NCBI RefSeq assembly: GCF_040253615.1 | Contig: NZ_JBEJGY010000004.1 | Span: 7,626,001-7,690,000, forward strand | DNA length: 64,000 nt | Direction of reading: 5' to 3' | Source: Streptomyces sp. Edi4 | Lineage (GTDB): Bacteria > Actinomycetota > Actinomycetes > Streptomycetales > Streptomycetaceae | In this document: positions 29,032-38,275 of the stretch, in pieces | Position numbering within the stretch: position 1 is the first letter of the stretch | Layout: each line of letters opens with the position of its first letter | Notes under the pieces: model-generated | Databases searched by the model: none | What the model saw: only the letters and a program-made list of their open reading frames with translations | What the model was told of the DNA's origin: nothing | Program-made: the position numbers and the translations under genes

Positions 29032-29113
29032 TCCACGTTCCGATGACTGACACGGCCCGTGCTCGCGGGTCGAATCAGGTGAGCTGCCCGCGCTCCGTGG
29101 GTGCGCGCCGGCC

Positions 29114-30085
29114 TCACGCAGCCGGCGAAGCCGGCGCCGCGGAGTCCCGTGCGATGTGGGCTGCCTGGGTCATCAGCGCGAGCAGGTCGGGAGTCGAGGA
29201 GTCCTCGCGGAGATGGTGGAATTCCGTGCCGAGGGTGATCGCGAGCCGCTCCGGCAGTGCGAGGCCGGGGTAACGGTCCTCCTTGAGCAGGACGCGGGCG
29301 GCTTCGAGCGCGGTGAGCCCCTGGGCGTGCAGCAAGGCCGCCTGTTCGGCGAGGTCGTCGAGGTAGGCCACGTGGTCCCGCAGAGCGTCGGGAGTCATGA
29401 GTGGGCCGTGACCCGGCACGATCCATTCCGGGGCGAGCGCCAGGATCCGCCTACAGGCGTCGGAGATCCGCTTGAGGGGGCCGGCCCAGTGTGACGGGTG
29501 ATCGCCGGAGAAGACGACGTCACCGGCGAACACCACGCGTTGCTCGGGCAGGTGGACGATGAGGTCGCCGACGGTGTGAGCGGGGCCGACCTCCAGCAGT
29601 TCGACGGGTATGGAGCCGACCCGCAGGTCGAGTCGGCCGGTGAACGTGGTGGTCGGGGGGAGCACCTGGATGTCCGAGAAGTCGAACCGCCCGAAGTGCC
29701 GGCGGACGTACCAACCCAGCGCCTGGTTCGGGTCGGCGTCATGGCAGAGCGTGAACAGTTGTTGGGGCGTCGGTTCCAGACACTGGTGCTCCAGCGTCGC
29801 CCGAGTCGCGATGATCTCGGCACCCGGCAGCTGCTGGAGGCCCCAAGTGTGGTCGCCATTGGCGTGGGTGACGGCCACTCGGTTGAACGCGGTGTGACCG
29901 GCTGCCACGCGAGCGGCGTCGAGGAAGGTGTCCGTCAGCGCCGGAGTGTAGGGCGTGTCGACCAGTATCGCGTCGCCGTGGGAGGTGATCAGGCCGCAGT
30001 TGGCCAGCCCCCACACGCCGTCCGCCCGGGGACGCCACGCGAACACCCCGGGGGCGATCTGCCGCAAGTCAGAAGCAAGAGTCAT
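29114..30085 (-). CDS. Metallo-beta-lactamase-fold hydrolase
   Basis: A 323-residue metallohydrolase. The metal motif reads THANGDHTWG at residues 73-82 (His74, Asp78, His79), with Asn76 in the place of the second His of HxHxDH, a variant I associate with a subgroup of this fold. Later ligands are His in GPAHTVGD near 167 and VFAGDVVFSGDHP near 189, then PGHG near 225. It may act as a hydrolase or thioesterase. The C-terminal 90 residues are helical and extend the core fold. Confidence 0.88.
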   Translation of the reverse strand: MTLASDLRQIAPGVFAWRPRADGVWGLANCGLITSHGDAILVDTPYTPALTDTFLDAARVAAGHTAFNRVAVTHANGDHTWGLQQLPGAEIIATRATLEHQCLEPTPQQLFTLCHDADPNQALGWYVRRHFGRFDFSDIQVLPPTTTFTGRLDLRVGSIPVELLEVGPAHTVGDLIVHLPEQRVVFAGDVVFSGDHPSHWAGPLKRISDACRRILALAPEWIVPGHGPLMTPDALRDHVAYLDDLAEQAALLHAQGLTALEAARVLLKEDRYPGLALPERLAITLGTEFHHLREDSSTPDLLALMTQAAHIARDSAAPASPAA

Positions 30086-30159
30086 GAGAGATCATTCTGC
30101 GCGTGCGGGGGCTCCCACGGAAGGACGTTTCCCGTGGATCGGACCACACTCTCCGGGGC

Positions 30160-30290
30160 CGGATTTCACTCGGGCGTCCCGCGCGTCCGGAAGACATCGC
30201 GGCGGCGGTCGTCCTCTTGGCTCAAGGAACGGAAAGTGGCCAACCAGTGGCGGGCGGGCTTGCCACTGAAATACCGTCCCCTCAACGGCA
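30160..30290 (+). pseudogene. Remnant of the C-terminal part of an SDR gene
   Basis: One frame reads LGRPARPEDIAAAVVLLAQG then TESGQPVAGGLATE, the cofactor-loop and helix pattern of the C-terminus of short-chain dehydrogenases (RPeDIAaavvfLAs...tGq.l.vdGG). No N-terminal SDR motifs (TGxxxGIG, YxxxK) occur upstream in any frame. This is a decayed fragment left of a larger gene. Confidence 0.6.
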
Positions 30291-30297
30291 ATTGATC

Positions 30298-30310
30298 ATC
30301 AACAGTTGAT
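30298..30310. promoter_or_regulatory. Palindrome upstream of the type III PKS gene
   Basis: ATCAAC-A-GTTGAT is a perfect 13-bp palindrome in an AT-richer patch, overlapping a repeated TTGATC. It is 330 bp before the type III PKS start, with no convincing gene between. Possible operator. Confidence 0.4.
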
Positions 30311-30635
30311 CGCCTAGGAGGTTCGGCTCCCGTGGACGAGGCTGCGCGCACCTTCCTGCTGGAGAGGGGGAGGCCCGGAATTCGGTTGGCGGCCCGTGCC
30401 GCCCCCCGGCAGTTCGTCGGCCACGCAAGCCGTCCGGCCTCGACCGGCGCCACCTCAGGCGGCCCACGCGTACGAAGGGGGTGTGCGTGGGCGACACGAC
30501 GCCGCGAGCAGCGACGTTCCCGAGCACGAACCCCGCTGGGCTGCCGCCTGCCACCACGCACCGGCCGAACCTGACTCTCGGAGATGAATCGCCGAGAGGT
30601 TGACCGGCAACGTGCACTACACCCCCAGGAGCAGC

Positions 30636-31682
30636 ATGCAGCCCAGCTTCGTATCACGCCCCGCCATTCACCTCCCTGAGTACAGGGTCAGCACCGACGA
30701 GATCATCCGCGACATAATGGAGCACCACCCCGACCACCCCCGGCTGCGCGTCCTGCCGCGCATCATCGAAAACACGAGTGTGACCAGCCGGCGCTTCACC
30801 CGTCCCCTGGACTCCGAGGTCATTTCGGGCCGCGCCCCCGTGGAAACGCGTACCGCGGTCGCCTTGAACGACGCTTTGGACATGGCCGAGCGCGCGGCCC
30901 GGCAAACGCTCGACGACCACGGCCTGACAGCGGCGGACATCGACGCCGTGATCACCAGTCACTCCACTTCCTGGGGCGTACCGCAACTGGACGTACGGCT
31001 CATCAACGCGCTCGGCATGAAACCCACGACACGACACCATTCGGCCACCACGTTGGCGTGCGCCGGCGGCGTGCAGTCCTTGATCCGCGCCACCGAAATG
31101 GCAGCCGCCCTGCCCCGTGGCTCGAACGTCCTCGTCGTCGTCTCCGAGGTCATCAGCAGCATCTACAACCACGCGGACGACAGCGTCGAGTCCATGGTCT
31201 ACAAGGCGCTGTTCGGCGATTCCGCCGGTGCGTGCATCGTCTCCAGCACACCCCTGGGCCCTGGTCTGCGTATCGACGACACCTGGCAGTACCTGCTGCC
31301 CGGGAGCGTCGACCGCTACCGGGGGCGTCTGGACGCCGCGGGGTTGCACTTCGACAGCACCAAAGAAGCGCCCCGAGCCGCGGCGGAGATCATGGATCCC
31401 CTGCTCGACTGGCTCGGTCCTTGGCGGCCCACTGTTCCCGTCATCCACCCGGGAGGCCCGGGCATCATCGACCACGTGACCCAGCGCCTCGGCCTTGACC
31501 CGCACACCGTCAGGCACTCACGGAACAGTCTGGCGGAGAACGGAAGTCTGGGGGGCGCCGCTGTCCTCGATATTCTCCGGCGGACCCACCTGGAGCACCC
31601 CGCCACGGGGGCCGAAACCCTCCTGTTGGCCTTCGGCCCGGGGTTTACCGGGGTGGCCTGCCGCGGCACCTGGGTCGCCTGA
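30636..31682 (+). CDS. Type III polyketide synthase with catalytic Asn replaced by Ser
   Basis: A 348-residue chalcone-synthase-fold enzyme, closest in outline to bacterial germicidin/alkylpyrone-type synthases. The nucleophile is Cys142 in LACAGGVQS and the catalytic His is His271 in IHPGGPGIID. The C-terminal GFGPG loop reads AFGPGFTGVACRG. The third residue of the triad, Asn in the usual G-N-(M/I) of this position, reads Ser304 in ENGSLGGAAV. Upstream starts are open to 30600, but ATG 30636 has AGGAG immediately before it. The enzyme would extend a CoA- or ACP-linked starter with malonyl-CoA, if it decarboxylates normally. No modifying genes are adjacent. Confidence 0.9.
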   Translation: MQPSFVSRPAIHLPEYRVSTDEIIRDIMEHHPDHPRLRVLPRIIENTSVTSRRFTRPLDSEVISGRAPVETRTAVALNDALDMAERAARQTLDDHGLTAADIDAVITSHSTSWGVPQLDVRLINALGMKPTTRHHSATTLACAGGVQSLIRATEMAAALPRGSNVLVVVSEVISSIYNHADDSVESMVYKALFGDSAGACIVSSTPLGPGLRIDDTWQYLLPGSVDRYRGRLDAAGLHFDSTKEAPRAAAEIMDPLLDWLGPWRPTVPVIHPGGPGIIDHVTQRLGLDPHTVRHSRNSLAENGSLGGAAVLDILRRTHLEHPATGAETLLLAFGPGFTGVACRGTWVA

Positions 31683-32057
31683 AGGGCGAGCGGCACGGCG
31701 AGGACGAGGGTGCGGTCGTCGTGATGCGGGTCCGGGGGGCGCGACTTCATGCCAGCACCGCTGGCCGGAGTTGCCCGGGCCAGTGCCTCTATACCGGTGC
31801 ACCTTCTCAAAAGATCCGCTCCGCTGAAAGGGACCAATTCCGCCGCCCGCCCAGCACGTTGAGCGTCGCTTCCTCTGCCGGTGAGCGGCCCGAAGGCGCG
31901 TCAGCCGCGCCCCGCGCGCCCCCTGCCCGTCCGTGCCACCGGCCGTACGGGTGCTCTTCTGTCCGGTGTCGTGGTCTCGGCGGGGTCGGGTGCTGGACTG
32001 GTCGGGCAAAGGCATCGTGCCGGCACATGAAGTCCTCAGCAGAAGGAGCGTTACGTC

Positions 32058-32459
32058 GTGCGTATCCGCAAGAGTCTGGCCGTGTTGGTCGCAGCCGCCT
32101 GTTTCGCGCTGACCGGCGCGGCCAGCCCCTCTCAGGCCCGCGTCCCCGCGCCCCAACGCGCCTCGAGCGCCGCCGCGTTGAAGCGGGCGGCCGCGCAGTG
32201 CGCGGCGGGTGAGGTCTGCTTCTGGCACGACAGGAACTACTCCGGCACCCCATGGCGGTGGATGCCGTCCAACGGCTACCGGGACATGCCGCCCAACCTG
32301 CACGACCATGTGTACTCGTTCTACGCCAACGTCCGCGCGTGCTTCATCGACTACAAGCCGCGCGACTTCCGCAAGGTCAACATCGGCGACTACGCGATGG
32401 CTTACGACACCAACTTCGGCAAGAGGATCGACGCCGTAGCCCTCAACAGCGCCTGTTGA
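32058..32459 (+). CDS. Secreted peptidase-inhibitor-like protein (I36 type)
   Basis: A 133-residue exported protein with a clear signal peptide (RIRKSLAVLVAAACFALTGAASPSQA). The mature part has the CAAGEVCFWHDRNYSGTPWRW pattern with paired cysteines and aromatic residues (spelled here in part: C..GEVCFW, Y-S-G, W), as in the small beta-gamma-crystallin-like I36/SMI inhibitor family of Streptomyces. GTG start with AAGGAG 9 bp upstream. It probably acts outside the cell; the target is unknown. Confidence 0.8.
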   Translation: MRIRKSLAVLVAAACFALTGAASPSQARVPAPQRASSAAALKRAAAQCAAGEVCFWHDRNYSGTPWRWMPSNGYRDMPPNLHDHVYSFYANVRACFIDYKPRDFRKVNIGDYAMAYDTNFGKRIDAVALNSAC

Positions 32460-32486
32460 ACGGCTCGTTGGGAGGCTGACCCATTC

Positions 32487-32528
32487 GCGCTCCGTCCCCC
32501 CAGCCGCCGTGGCGGGGGGACGGAGCGC
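32487..32528. terminator. Strong hairpin between convergent genes
   Basis: A 14-bp perfect stem (32487-32500 with 32515-32528) between the I36-like gene and the leftward Imm49 gene. Confidence 0.85.
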
Positions 32529-32569
32529 ACCCCTTCATGTGTTCGCGCCCCCGGCGCGGAGCCGTCAGG

Positions 32570-34117
32570 TCATGCATCGAAAGGTCGCGCGGCCTTCAGA
32601 AGAGCCTGGGGGAGGTAGGCGGATTCGACTCGGATCGTCCAGCCTCGGCGGCGGGCATGGCAGGCGAGCGCGAGAATGTCGAGGTTGAGGGAGGCCTCGG
32701 GATCGTCCGCGCGATCGGCGACGCGATAATAGTCGCGGTGGGCTTCGAGCGCGTCGGCCAGGGCCAGGTTGAAACTTTCCTCATCGCCTTCGACGAGCTG
32801 GGACAGCAGGACCGCAGGCGGCATCGCGAAGCCCCAGTCCTTGGCCTTTTCGGTGTACTCCACCGCTCGCCGCGCGGCCGCTTCGGGATCGGTGCCCATG
32901 AGGTAGGCGTGGAGGGCTTCACGGTACGCGCTGAACGCGGAGCCGTCGGAGCCGGGGCCGGTGAGGACGAGCGGGGCAAGTTCCTCACGTACACCGCTGA
33001 TCAGGGCGGAAGCGACTGCCTGCTGCCAGTTGCCGGCGCCGGGAGCCGTGTCCTGCCGGATCTGACCGGTGGCAAAGGGGATGGGCGCCTCGCGCCGGGA
33101 ACGCTCGTACAGAGCCTTCAGCCGACCGTCGTCGGTCCCCTGGTCGGCGGGCCGTTCCACCACGAGCGGGCCCGCCGCGAGCGCGGCGACCGCATCCGCG
33201 CGACGGTCGCGGCCGAACCCGCCCACCCGAGGGCTGCGGGTCTCGAAGCCGGTGATCAGCGCGTGCGGGAGGTAGCCGGTGCGGATGGCAGGGGCCCAGC
33301 CGAGCGTCCGGTATGCGAGGGCGCCGAGTGCGAGAGGGATGAGCGGGAGAAGGGAGCGCGCGGGGGCCGAGGGGCCCTGCATGGCCCGGTGACCGACGAG
33401 GAGGTCGGCGAGCCCGGCGTCGAAGGCCTGCCGGTCCTCGGCCGCCAGGGCGCGCAGGGTGCGCAGGGCCGTGCTGTCCGGCCGGTCCAGAAGAGGTTCA
33501 CCGCTCTCCTGCGCGCGGGCCCGCAACCGGTCCCAAGCCGCGTCGACGGCGGCGAGCTTGGCCCGCGTACTCGGCGGATACTCCTCGTCGTCTCCGGTGT
33601 CGTCCAGGACCACGGCCATCAGCGCGGTCGCGAGCTCACCGGTGGGCGTGCCCTGCGCCTGCCGCGCGAACTTGGCCCGGGCGAAATGAAAGGCCTCGCC
33701 GTGCCACGCGGTCCGGTCCCTGAGGACGGACAGGCACAGCGCCTCGACCCACTCCCGCGGTGTGACGCTCTCCTCGGGCGCGTCGTCGCCCGGGTCGTAG
33801 CTCATGCCGAAGTTCACGTACTCCAGGAAGACCTGGAAGGAGCAGTGCGGGTGATAGGCGGCGTAGGCGACGGCTCCGGCCGCGGCCTCGGAGGCGTCCT
33901 TGAGGGCAGCCATCGCCTCCGGGGTGTCGAGGCCGGGGGTCGTCACGGAGAGCGCGCCCAGGTAGTCGAGGAAGTCGTCCGCGATCAACTGCCAGGTGTA
34001 GCTGGTCATCCGGTCTCCGCGCGACATGGACCGCACCCGGCCACCGATGCGGTTCGTGAAGTCCTCGCCCGCCGCCGACACGACGCCCTCGCCCACCTGA
34101 TGACGCTCTATTCGCAC
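32570..34117 (-). CDS. Imm49-family immunity-type protein with internal duplication
   Basis: A 515-residue all-helical protein of the Imm49 type found in Streptomyces polymorphic-toxin loci. The two halves repeat: FDAGLADLLVGHR then GWAPAIRTGYLPHALI in the first half, and FNLALADALEAHRDYY then GWTIRVESAYLPQALL in the second, about 200 residues apart. Imm49 proteins neutralise secreted toxins, but no toxin gene is in the window. GTG 34117 is chosen because AAGGAG is 9 bp before it; the frame continues to 34180. It is either an orphan immunity gene or has another role. Confidence 0.75.
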   Translation of the reverse strand: MRIERHQVGEGVVSAAGEDFTNRIGGRVRSMSRGDRMTSYTWQLIADDFLDYLGALSVTTPGLDTPEAMAALKDASEAAAGAVAYAAYHPHCSFQVFLEYVNFGMSYDPGDDAPEESVTPREWVEALCLSVLRDRTAWHGEAFHFARAKFARQAQGTPTGELATALMAVVLDDTGDDEEYPPSTRAKLAAVDAAWDRLRARAQESGEPLLDRPDSTALRTLRALAAEDRQAFDAGLADLLVGHRAMQGPSAPARSLLPLIPLALGALAYRTLGWAPAIRTGYLPHALITGFETRSPRVGGFGRDRRADAVAALAAGPLVVERPADQGTDDGRLKALYERSRREAPIPFATGQIRQDTAPGAGNWQQAVASALISGVREELAPLVLTGPGSDGSAFSAYREALHAYLMGTDPEAAARRAVEYTEKAKDWGFAMPPAVLLSQLVEGDEESFNLALADALEAHRDYYRVADRADDPEASLNLDILALACHARRRGWTIRVESAYLPQALLKAARPFDA

Positions 34118-34433
34118 TGCCCTGCTCCTTGATCGATCCCTGCGACAGCCTAGGCGCTGGGTCCGACAGACCAGGACCACCGCCTCGCCCGCCCGAGGCT
34201 CCGACCGACTCAGGGCCTCGCCCGGCGAGCGACGCGGGAGCGCGTGTATACGGCCCCGAGCGGAACGTGGAGGTCATTACGTGTTCGATATCCACCGCAA
34301 CCTTTCGATCTCCTCCGCCACGCCGCCCGTCGCCGGCCGGGCGTTGGCGGCTTCCAGGGCGCGCGGCCCGATCGCGCGTGTCGGCGTCGGCACTTGGCGC
34401 GTGTGGCGTGCCGTTTCGGGTGATGCTGGAGGG

Positions 34434-35609
34434 GTGACCACTGATCCGCGTGACGGTTCGGCCGTCGAGGGCGCCATTGATCCGCCGACCATCGGTGTGG
34501 AGGAGGAGTACTTCCTCATTGATCCCGGGACACGTCTGGCGGTGCCGGGCGGCCCGCGGGTCGCCGCGCGCGCTGCCGGGACCGTCGGGGACCTCGTCGC
34601 CCCGGAGTTCGCCGAGTGCCAGGTGGAAGGGCGCACGCCCCCGTGCCGGACGGCGAACGAGGTGCGCCACCATCTGACGCGGGTGCGCGGGTCGCTGGTG
34701 GGCGCGGCCCGTGCCGAGGGGCTGGCGCTGTGCGCGTCGGGTACGCCCGTGCTCAGCGACGACGGGCCACCACACGTGGGGGACCACCCGCGTTACCGGG
34801 CCGGCCAGGAGCAGTACCGCGGCATGATGGACGACTTCGCCATCAGCGCCCTGCATGTCCACGTGCATCTGCCCGACCGCGAACTGGCCGTCCTGACCAT
34901 CAACCACCTGCGGCCGTGGCTGCCGCTGCTCATCGCGATGAGCGCCAACTCACCGTTCCACCAAGGCCGTGACACCGGGTACGCCAGCTGGCGCACGGTC
35001 ATCAGGAGCCGCTTCCCGTGCCTGGGGCCGCCGCCTTACGCGGCCTCCCTGGAGGAGAATGAAAGTCTCGCCGTCACGATCGCCGACACGGAGGCGATGC
35101 TCGAGCCCGGCATGCCGTTCTGGGACCTGCGGCCCAATCCCAGGCTCCCCACCGTGGAGATCCGCGCCATGGACGTGCCGCAGGACGTCGACGACGCCGT
35201 CGCCATCACCGTGTTGCTGCGAAGCCTGGTCGTCACCGCTTTGGGCAGCGTCCGGCGCGCAGACCCGGGGCGGCCGTGGAGCGGCGAAGTGCTGCGGGCC
35301 GCGTGCTGGCGGGCGGCCCGGGACGGCTGGAGCGGCAGCGGCTTCGACGCCCTGACGGGGCGCGTGCGGCCCGTGGCACAGCTCGCCGAGGAGATGGTGC
35401 GGCATGTCCGGCCGGTCCTGGAACGGTACGGGGACCTCGACGAGGTCACCGCGTTCCTGCGGCGGCTGGCCGAGCAGGGGGACGGAGCTCGTCGCCAACG
35501 CGCCTGGGCGGGGAACGGCGCCGGGCCGAGCGGGGTGGTGGACCGGCTCGTGCGGGCGACCGCCCGCCCGCCGGGACCGGACGGCATGCTCAGCGCGGCG
35601 CCAGCGTAG
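34434..35609 (+). CDS. GCS2-type carboxylate-amine ligase (YbdK/EgtA-like)
   Basis: A 391-residue member of the glutamate-cysteine ligase type 2 family, ATP-dependent enzymes that join a carboxylate to an amine. The opening TIGVEEEYFLID (near residue 21) carries the metal-binding glutamates; HVHVHLPDRE and NPRLPTVEIRAMDVPQ are the other family signatures. The GTG start is tentative: the ribosome site GGAGGG sits very close to it, and earlier in-frame starts exist. The last 20 bp overlap the end of the convergent dioxygenase gene. Such enzymes can make gamma-glutamylcysteine for ergothioneine; no other ergothioneine gene is near. Confidence 0.85.
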   Translation: MTTDPRDGSAVEGAIDPPTIGVEEEYFLIDPGTRLAVPGGPRVAARAAGTVGDLVAPEFAECQVEGRTPPCRTANEVRHHLTRVRGSLVGAARAEGLALCASGTPVLSDDGPPHVGDHPRYRAGQEQYRGMMDDFAISALHVHVHLPDRELAVLTINHLRPWLPLLIAMSANSPFHQGRDTGYASWRTVIRSRFPCLGPPPYAASLEENESLAVTIADTEAMLEPGMPFWDLRPNPRLPTVEIRAMDVPQDVDDAVAITVLLRSLVVTALGSVRRADPGRPWSGEVLRAACWRAARDGWSGSGFDALTGRVRPVAQLAEEMVRHVRPVLERYGDLDEVTAFLRRLAEQGDGARRQRAWAGNGAGPSGVVDRLVRATARPPGPDGMLSAAPA

Positions 35610-36354
35610 TGACCAGTACGTCCCGGTGGCCCGGGCGGGAGGCGTCCAGCGGGCGGATCGGGGAGACGCCGTGCAGCGTCGCGCGGTCGTCGCCCAGAAG
35701 GAGGGTGCCCGGCCGGCTGAGTGTGGTGGTCATCAGCTCCGTACCGTCCTGGTCGTACACCGTGCTCTCGCCGCCGGTGGCGTTGACCCGGTCGATGAGC
35801 AACGACGTCACCAAGGTGACGCCGTCGCGGTGACGGCCCTCGGGGGTGGGCTGTCCCGCGCCGTCGGCCTCGGCCATGACTCTGAAGGGGTGCACCTTGA
35901 CGTTCCACTCGTCCGCGTCGTCCAGGCACGAGGCGATCCGGCCGAGCATCCGGATCAAGGACGCCAGGACGGGTTCCGCCTCGAAGGCGGCGGTCAGCGG
36001 TTCGAAGTGGCGGTCCACCTCCACGTACAGGGGATTGCTCTCCTCCGGCTGGATGAAGGAGCCGTTCGGCCGCGCCGCGATGTCTCCCGCCCGGGACAAG
36101 GAGAAACGCCCGTATCGCCGCAGCCGCCGCGTCCCCGTCTCTGCCGCGTACGGGTCGGGGCCCAGCTCCTCCCAGTGCCCGGCGAACCGGGCCCAGCCCG
36201 CGTCGTCCATGCCGAGGCAGCGCGAGACGGCGGCCGACGTCATCAGACATGAGCCCGAGGAGACCAGGGCCTCGCGGACCTCCTCGAGCGGCTGTCGCGC
36301 GCGGTCGGCCCCCGCGCCCTCGCGGTCCGCGCTGATGGTGTTCACCTCGTCCAT
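35590..36354 (-). CDS. 2OG-Fe(II) dioxygenase (amino-acid hydroxylase-like)
   Basis: A 254-residue protein of the 2OG-Fe_Oxy_2 type, the family of free L-isoleucine and related amino-acid hydroxylases. Metal ligands are in PEGRHRDGVTLV (His and Asp, near residues 172-174) and in LHGVSPI (His, near 228). The NATGGESTVYDQDGTEL and TTTLSRPGTLLLGDD blocks match the family, with the 2OG-binding Arg probably in the C-terminal RPGHRDVLV. Product and substrate are unknown, but the neighbouring ligase gene also works on amino acids. Confidence 0.85.
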   Translation of the reverse strand: MDEVNTISADREGAGADRARQPLEEVREALVSSGSCLMTSAAVSRCLGMDDAGWARFAGHWEELGPDPYAAETGTRRLRRYGRFSLSRAGDIAARPNGSFIQPEESNPLYVEVDRHFEPLTAAFEAEPVLASLIRMLGRIASCLDDADEWNVKVHPFRVMAEADGAGQPTPEGRHRDGVTLVTSLLIDRVNATGGESTVYDQDGTELMTTTLSRPGTLLLGDDRATLHGVSPIRPLDASRPGHRDVLVTTLAPR

Positions 36355-36481
36355 GAGCCCATGCTCGGGTGCCGCACGGCTTCTCGCATCCGCTGTGCGC
36401 GGCGCCGCCGGCGGAGCGGGCGCGCCGCGCTCCCATGGCCGGGTGGCGCCTTTGCGCTCTCACGCCGCCCGGCCACGCCGC

Positions 36482-37261
36482 TCAGCGGCGCACGTGCAGC
36501 CCGAACCCCGTGACATCTGTCGGCTCCAGACCCTCCTTCAGACGAAGTGAGGGGAGCTCGTAGTCCCCGCCGTTCTGCTGCCGGAACGCCACGGGCTCGG
36601 TCGACTCCAGAGTGAGCAGACGCTGCTCCCATGCCTTGGCCACGTCCGGGTAGTCCTGGGCGGTCATCCGGTCGGTGCCGAACAGCACGAACGGCGGCAG
36701 CACCTCGATGCCCGGGTAGTAGAGGATGCCGTGGTGGATGGGGAACAGCAGGTCCTCGATGGGGCCGTTGATCCCGCGAGCGGAGTAATGCGACTCCAGA
36801 CCGCCGACGGTCACCGACAACAGGGCTTTTTTGCCCTTCAAGGTCCCTTCGCCGAAGCGCTCGCCGTACTTGGTGTCGCTGTGCTCGCCGACGCCGTACG
36901 CGAAGTGGAAGGTGAACACCCGGTCCACCCAGCCCTTGAGGATCGCGGGCATCGTGTACCACCACAGCGGGAACTGGAAGATGATCGTGTCGGCCCAGAG
37001 CAGCTTCTCCTGCTCGGCGCGGACATCGGGCGTGAGCGTCCCGGCGTCGAACGCCCGGCCCGAATCCCGGGCGACCCGCAACGGACGTGAGGCGTCGAGA
37101 CCGTAGTCGGCGGCGTCCACGACCGCCTTCCAGTTCATCGCGTACAGATCGCTCACCCGGACCTCGTGCCCCGCGCCCTCCAGGGTGGACACCGCGAGGT
37201 CCTTGAGCGAGCCGTTGAGCGACTTCGGCTCCGGATGGGCGTGGACGATCAGCGTCTTCAT
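36482..37261 (-). CDS. NAD(P)H dehydrogenase (quinone), flavodoxin fold
   Basis: A 259-residue NQO-type FAD enzyme. It opens KTLIVHAHPEPKSLNGSLKD, the flavin phosphate-binding pattern, followed by FQFPLWWYTMPAILKGWVDRVF, a signature of NQO1-like reductases, and TVGGLESHYSARGINGPIEDLL. It carries out two-electron reduction of quinones or related electrophiles. It is divergent from a MmyB-type regulator, a frequent arrangement in which the regulator senses quinones or fatty acids. Confidence 0.93.
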   Translation of the reverse strand: MKTLIVHAHPEPKSLNGSLKDLAVSTLEGAGHEVRVSDLYAMNWKAVVDAADYGLDASRPLRVARDSGRAFDAGTLTPDVRAEQEKLLWADTIIFQFPLWWYTMPAILKGWVDRVFTFHFAYGVGEHSDTKYGERFGEGTLKGKKALLSVTVGGLESHYSARGINGPIEDLLFPIHHGILYYPGIEVLPPFVLFGTDRMTAQDYPDVAKAWEQRLLTLESTEPVAFRQQNGGDYELPSLRLKEGLEPTDVTGFGLHVRR

Positions 37262-37399
37262 GGGAACTCCTTCGAAAGGGGACGCCTCGATTCTTGGTGG
37301 CCCGGCGCCCGGTGTTCAGGGGCGCCTCTTCCGTCGGACCGGAGTTCCTGGTACTGGCAGGACCACCTTCACGGCCGCCACCGAGGTGATACTGAGGAC

Positions 37400-38275
37400 A
37401 TGGACGATCTTGCGAGCTTCCTGCGGACCCGGCGTGCCCGGGTCGCCCCGGGGGCCGTCGGCATCTGCGCCGACAGCCGCCGCCGCGTCGAAGGGCTGCG
37501 CCGCGAGGAGGTCGCGCACCTGTCGGGCGTCAGCGTCGACTACTACGTACGCCTGGAGCAGGGCCGCGCGACCCAGCCGTCCGAGCAGGTCCTCGACGCG
37601 TTGGCGCGCGTCCTCGGCCTCGACGAGACCGAGCGGGGGCACCTCGACCGGCTCGCCCGGCAGCGCCGCCGCCGCGCGAAGACGCCGAGCGGGCGGGTCA
37701 GGCCCGAGCTGCTGCGGGTCCTCGACCTGGTGGCCGGCGCGCCCGCGCTGATCATGAACCACCGCCTCGACGTGCTCGCCGGCAACCGCCTCGCCGGACT
37801 GCTCTACGGCCGTCCGCTGCCGGACCTGAACGTCGCCCGGCACCTCTTCCTCGAGGAGGCCGAAGGAGGCCTGTACGCGGACTGGGAGACCTGCACCCTG
37901 GACTGCGTCGGCCACCTTCGCCTGGCCGCGGGCAAGTATCCCGACGAACCCCGACTCACCTCGCTCATCGGCGAGTTGGCCATGGGCAGTGAGCGTTTCC
38001 GCCGCCTCTGGGCGCGTGCGGACGTACGCGCCCGCGCCCACGGCCGCAAGGCGTACCGGCACCCGTTGGTCGGGCCGCTCGAACTGCACCAGGAGAACTT
38101 CGCGCTGCCGGACGAACCGAGCATGGAGCTGCTTGTGCTGTCGGCTTCCCCGGGCAGCGCTTCCGAAGACGCCCTGCGCCTGCTCGCGGGCCTCGGCGGG
38201 GAGGTCGCTGACGAGACTCCCGCGACGAAGGCCCCGGGTCCACGAGTAATCCACGAGCAAGTCGACGCGGGATAG
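37400..38275 (+). CDS. MmyB-type helix-turn-helix regulator
   Basis: A 291-residue regulator with an N-terminal XRE-type HTH (GLRREEVAHLSGVSVDYYVRLE at about residues 34-55, quoted only to identify: L-R-R-E-E-V-A, S-V-D-Y-Y-V-R-L-E) and a C-terminal MmyB-like ligand-binding domain (NHRLDVLAGNRLAGLLY and HPLVGPLELHQENFALP). ATG is preceded by GAGGA. It is divergent from the quinone reductase gene and is probably its regulator. The 137-bp gap holds the shared promoter region. Confidence 0.9.
   Translation: MDDLASFLRTRRARVAPGAVGICADSRRRVEGLRREEVAHLSGVSVDYYVRLEQGRATQPSEQVLDALARVLGLDETERGHLDRLARQRRRRAKTPSGRVRPELLRVLDLVAGAPALIMNHRLDVLAGNRLAGLLYGRPLPDLNVARHLFLEEAEGGLYADWETCTLDCVGHLRLAAGKYPDEPRLTSLIGELAMGSERFRRLWARADVRARAHGRKAYRHPLVGPLELHQENFALPDEPSMELLVLSASPGSASEDALRLLAGLGGEVADETPATKAPGPRVIHEQVDAG

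Noticed and set aside
30332..30574. Possible 80-residue ORF with AGGAGG upstream, before the type III PKS
   Set aside because: Arg/Pro-rich after the first 20 residues, no domain or conservation signal; may be a decayed start but not enough to list.
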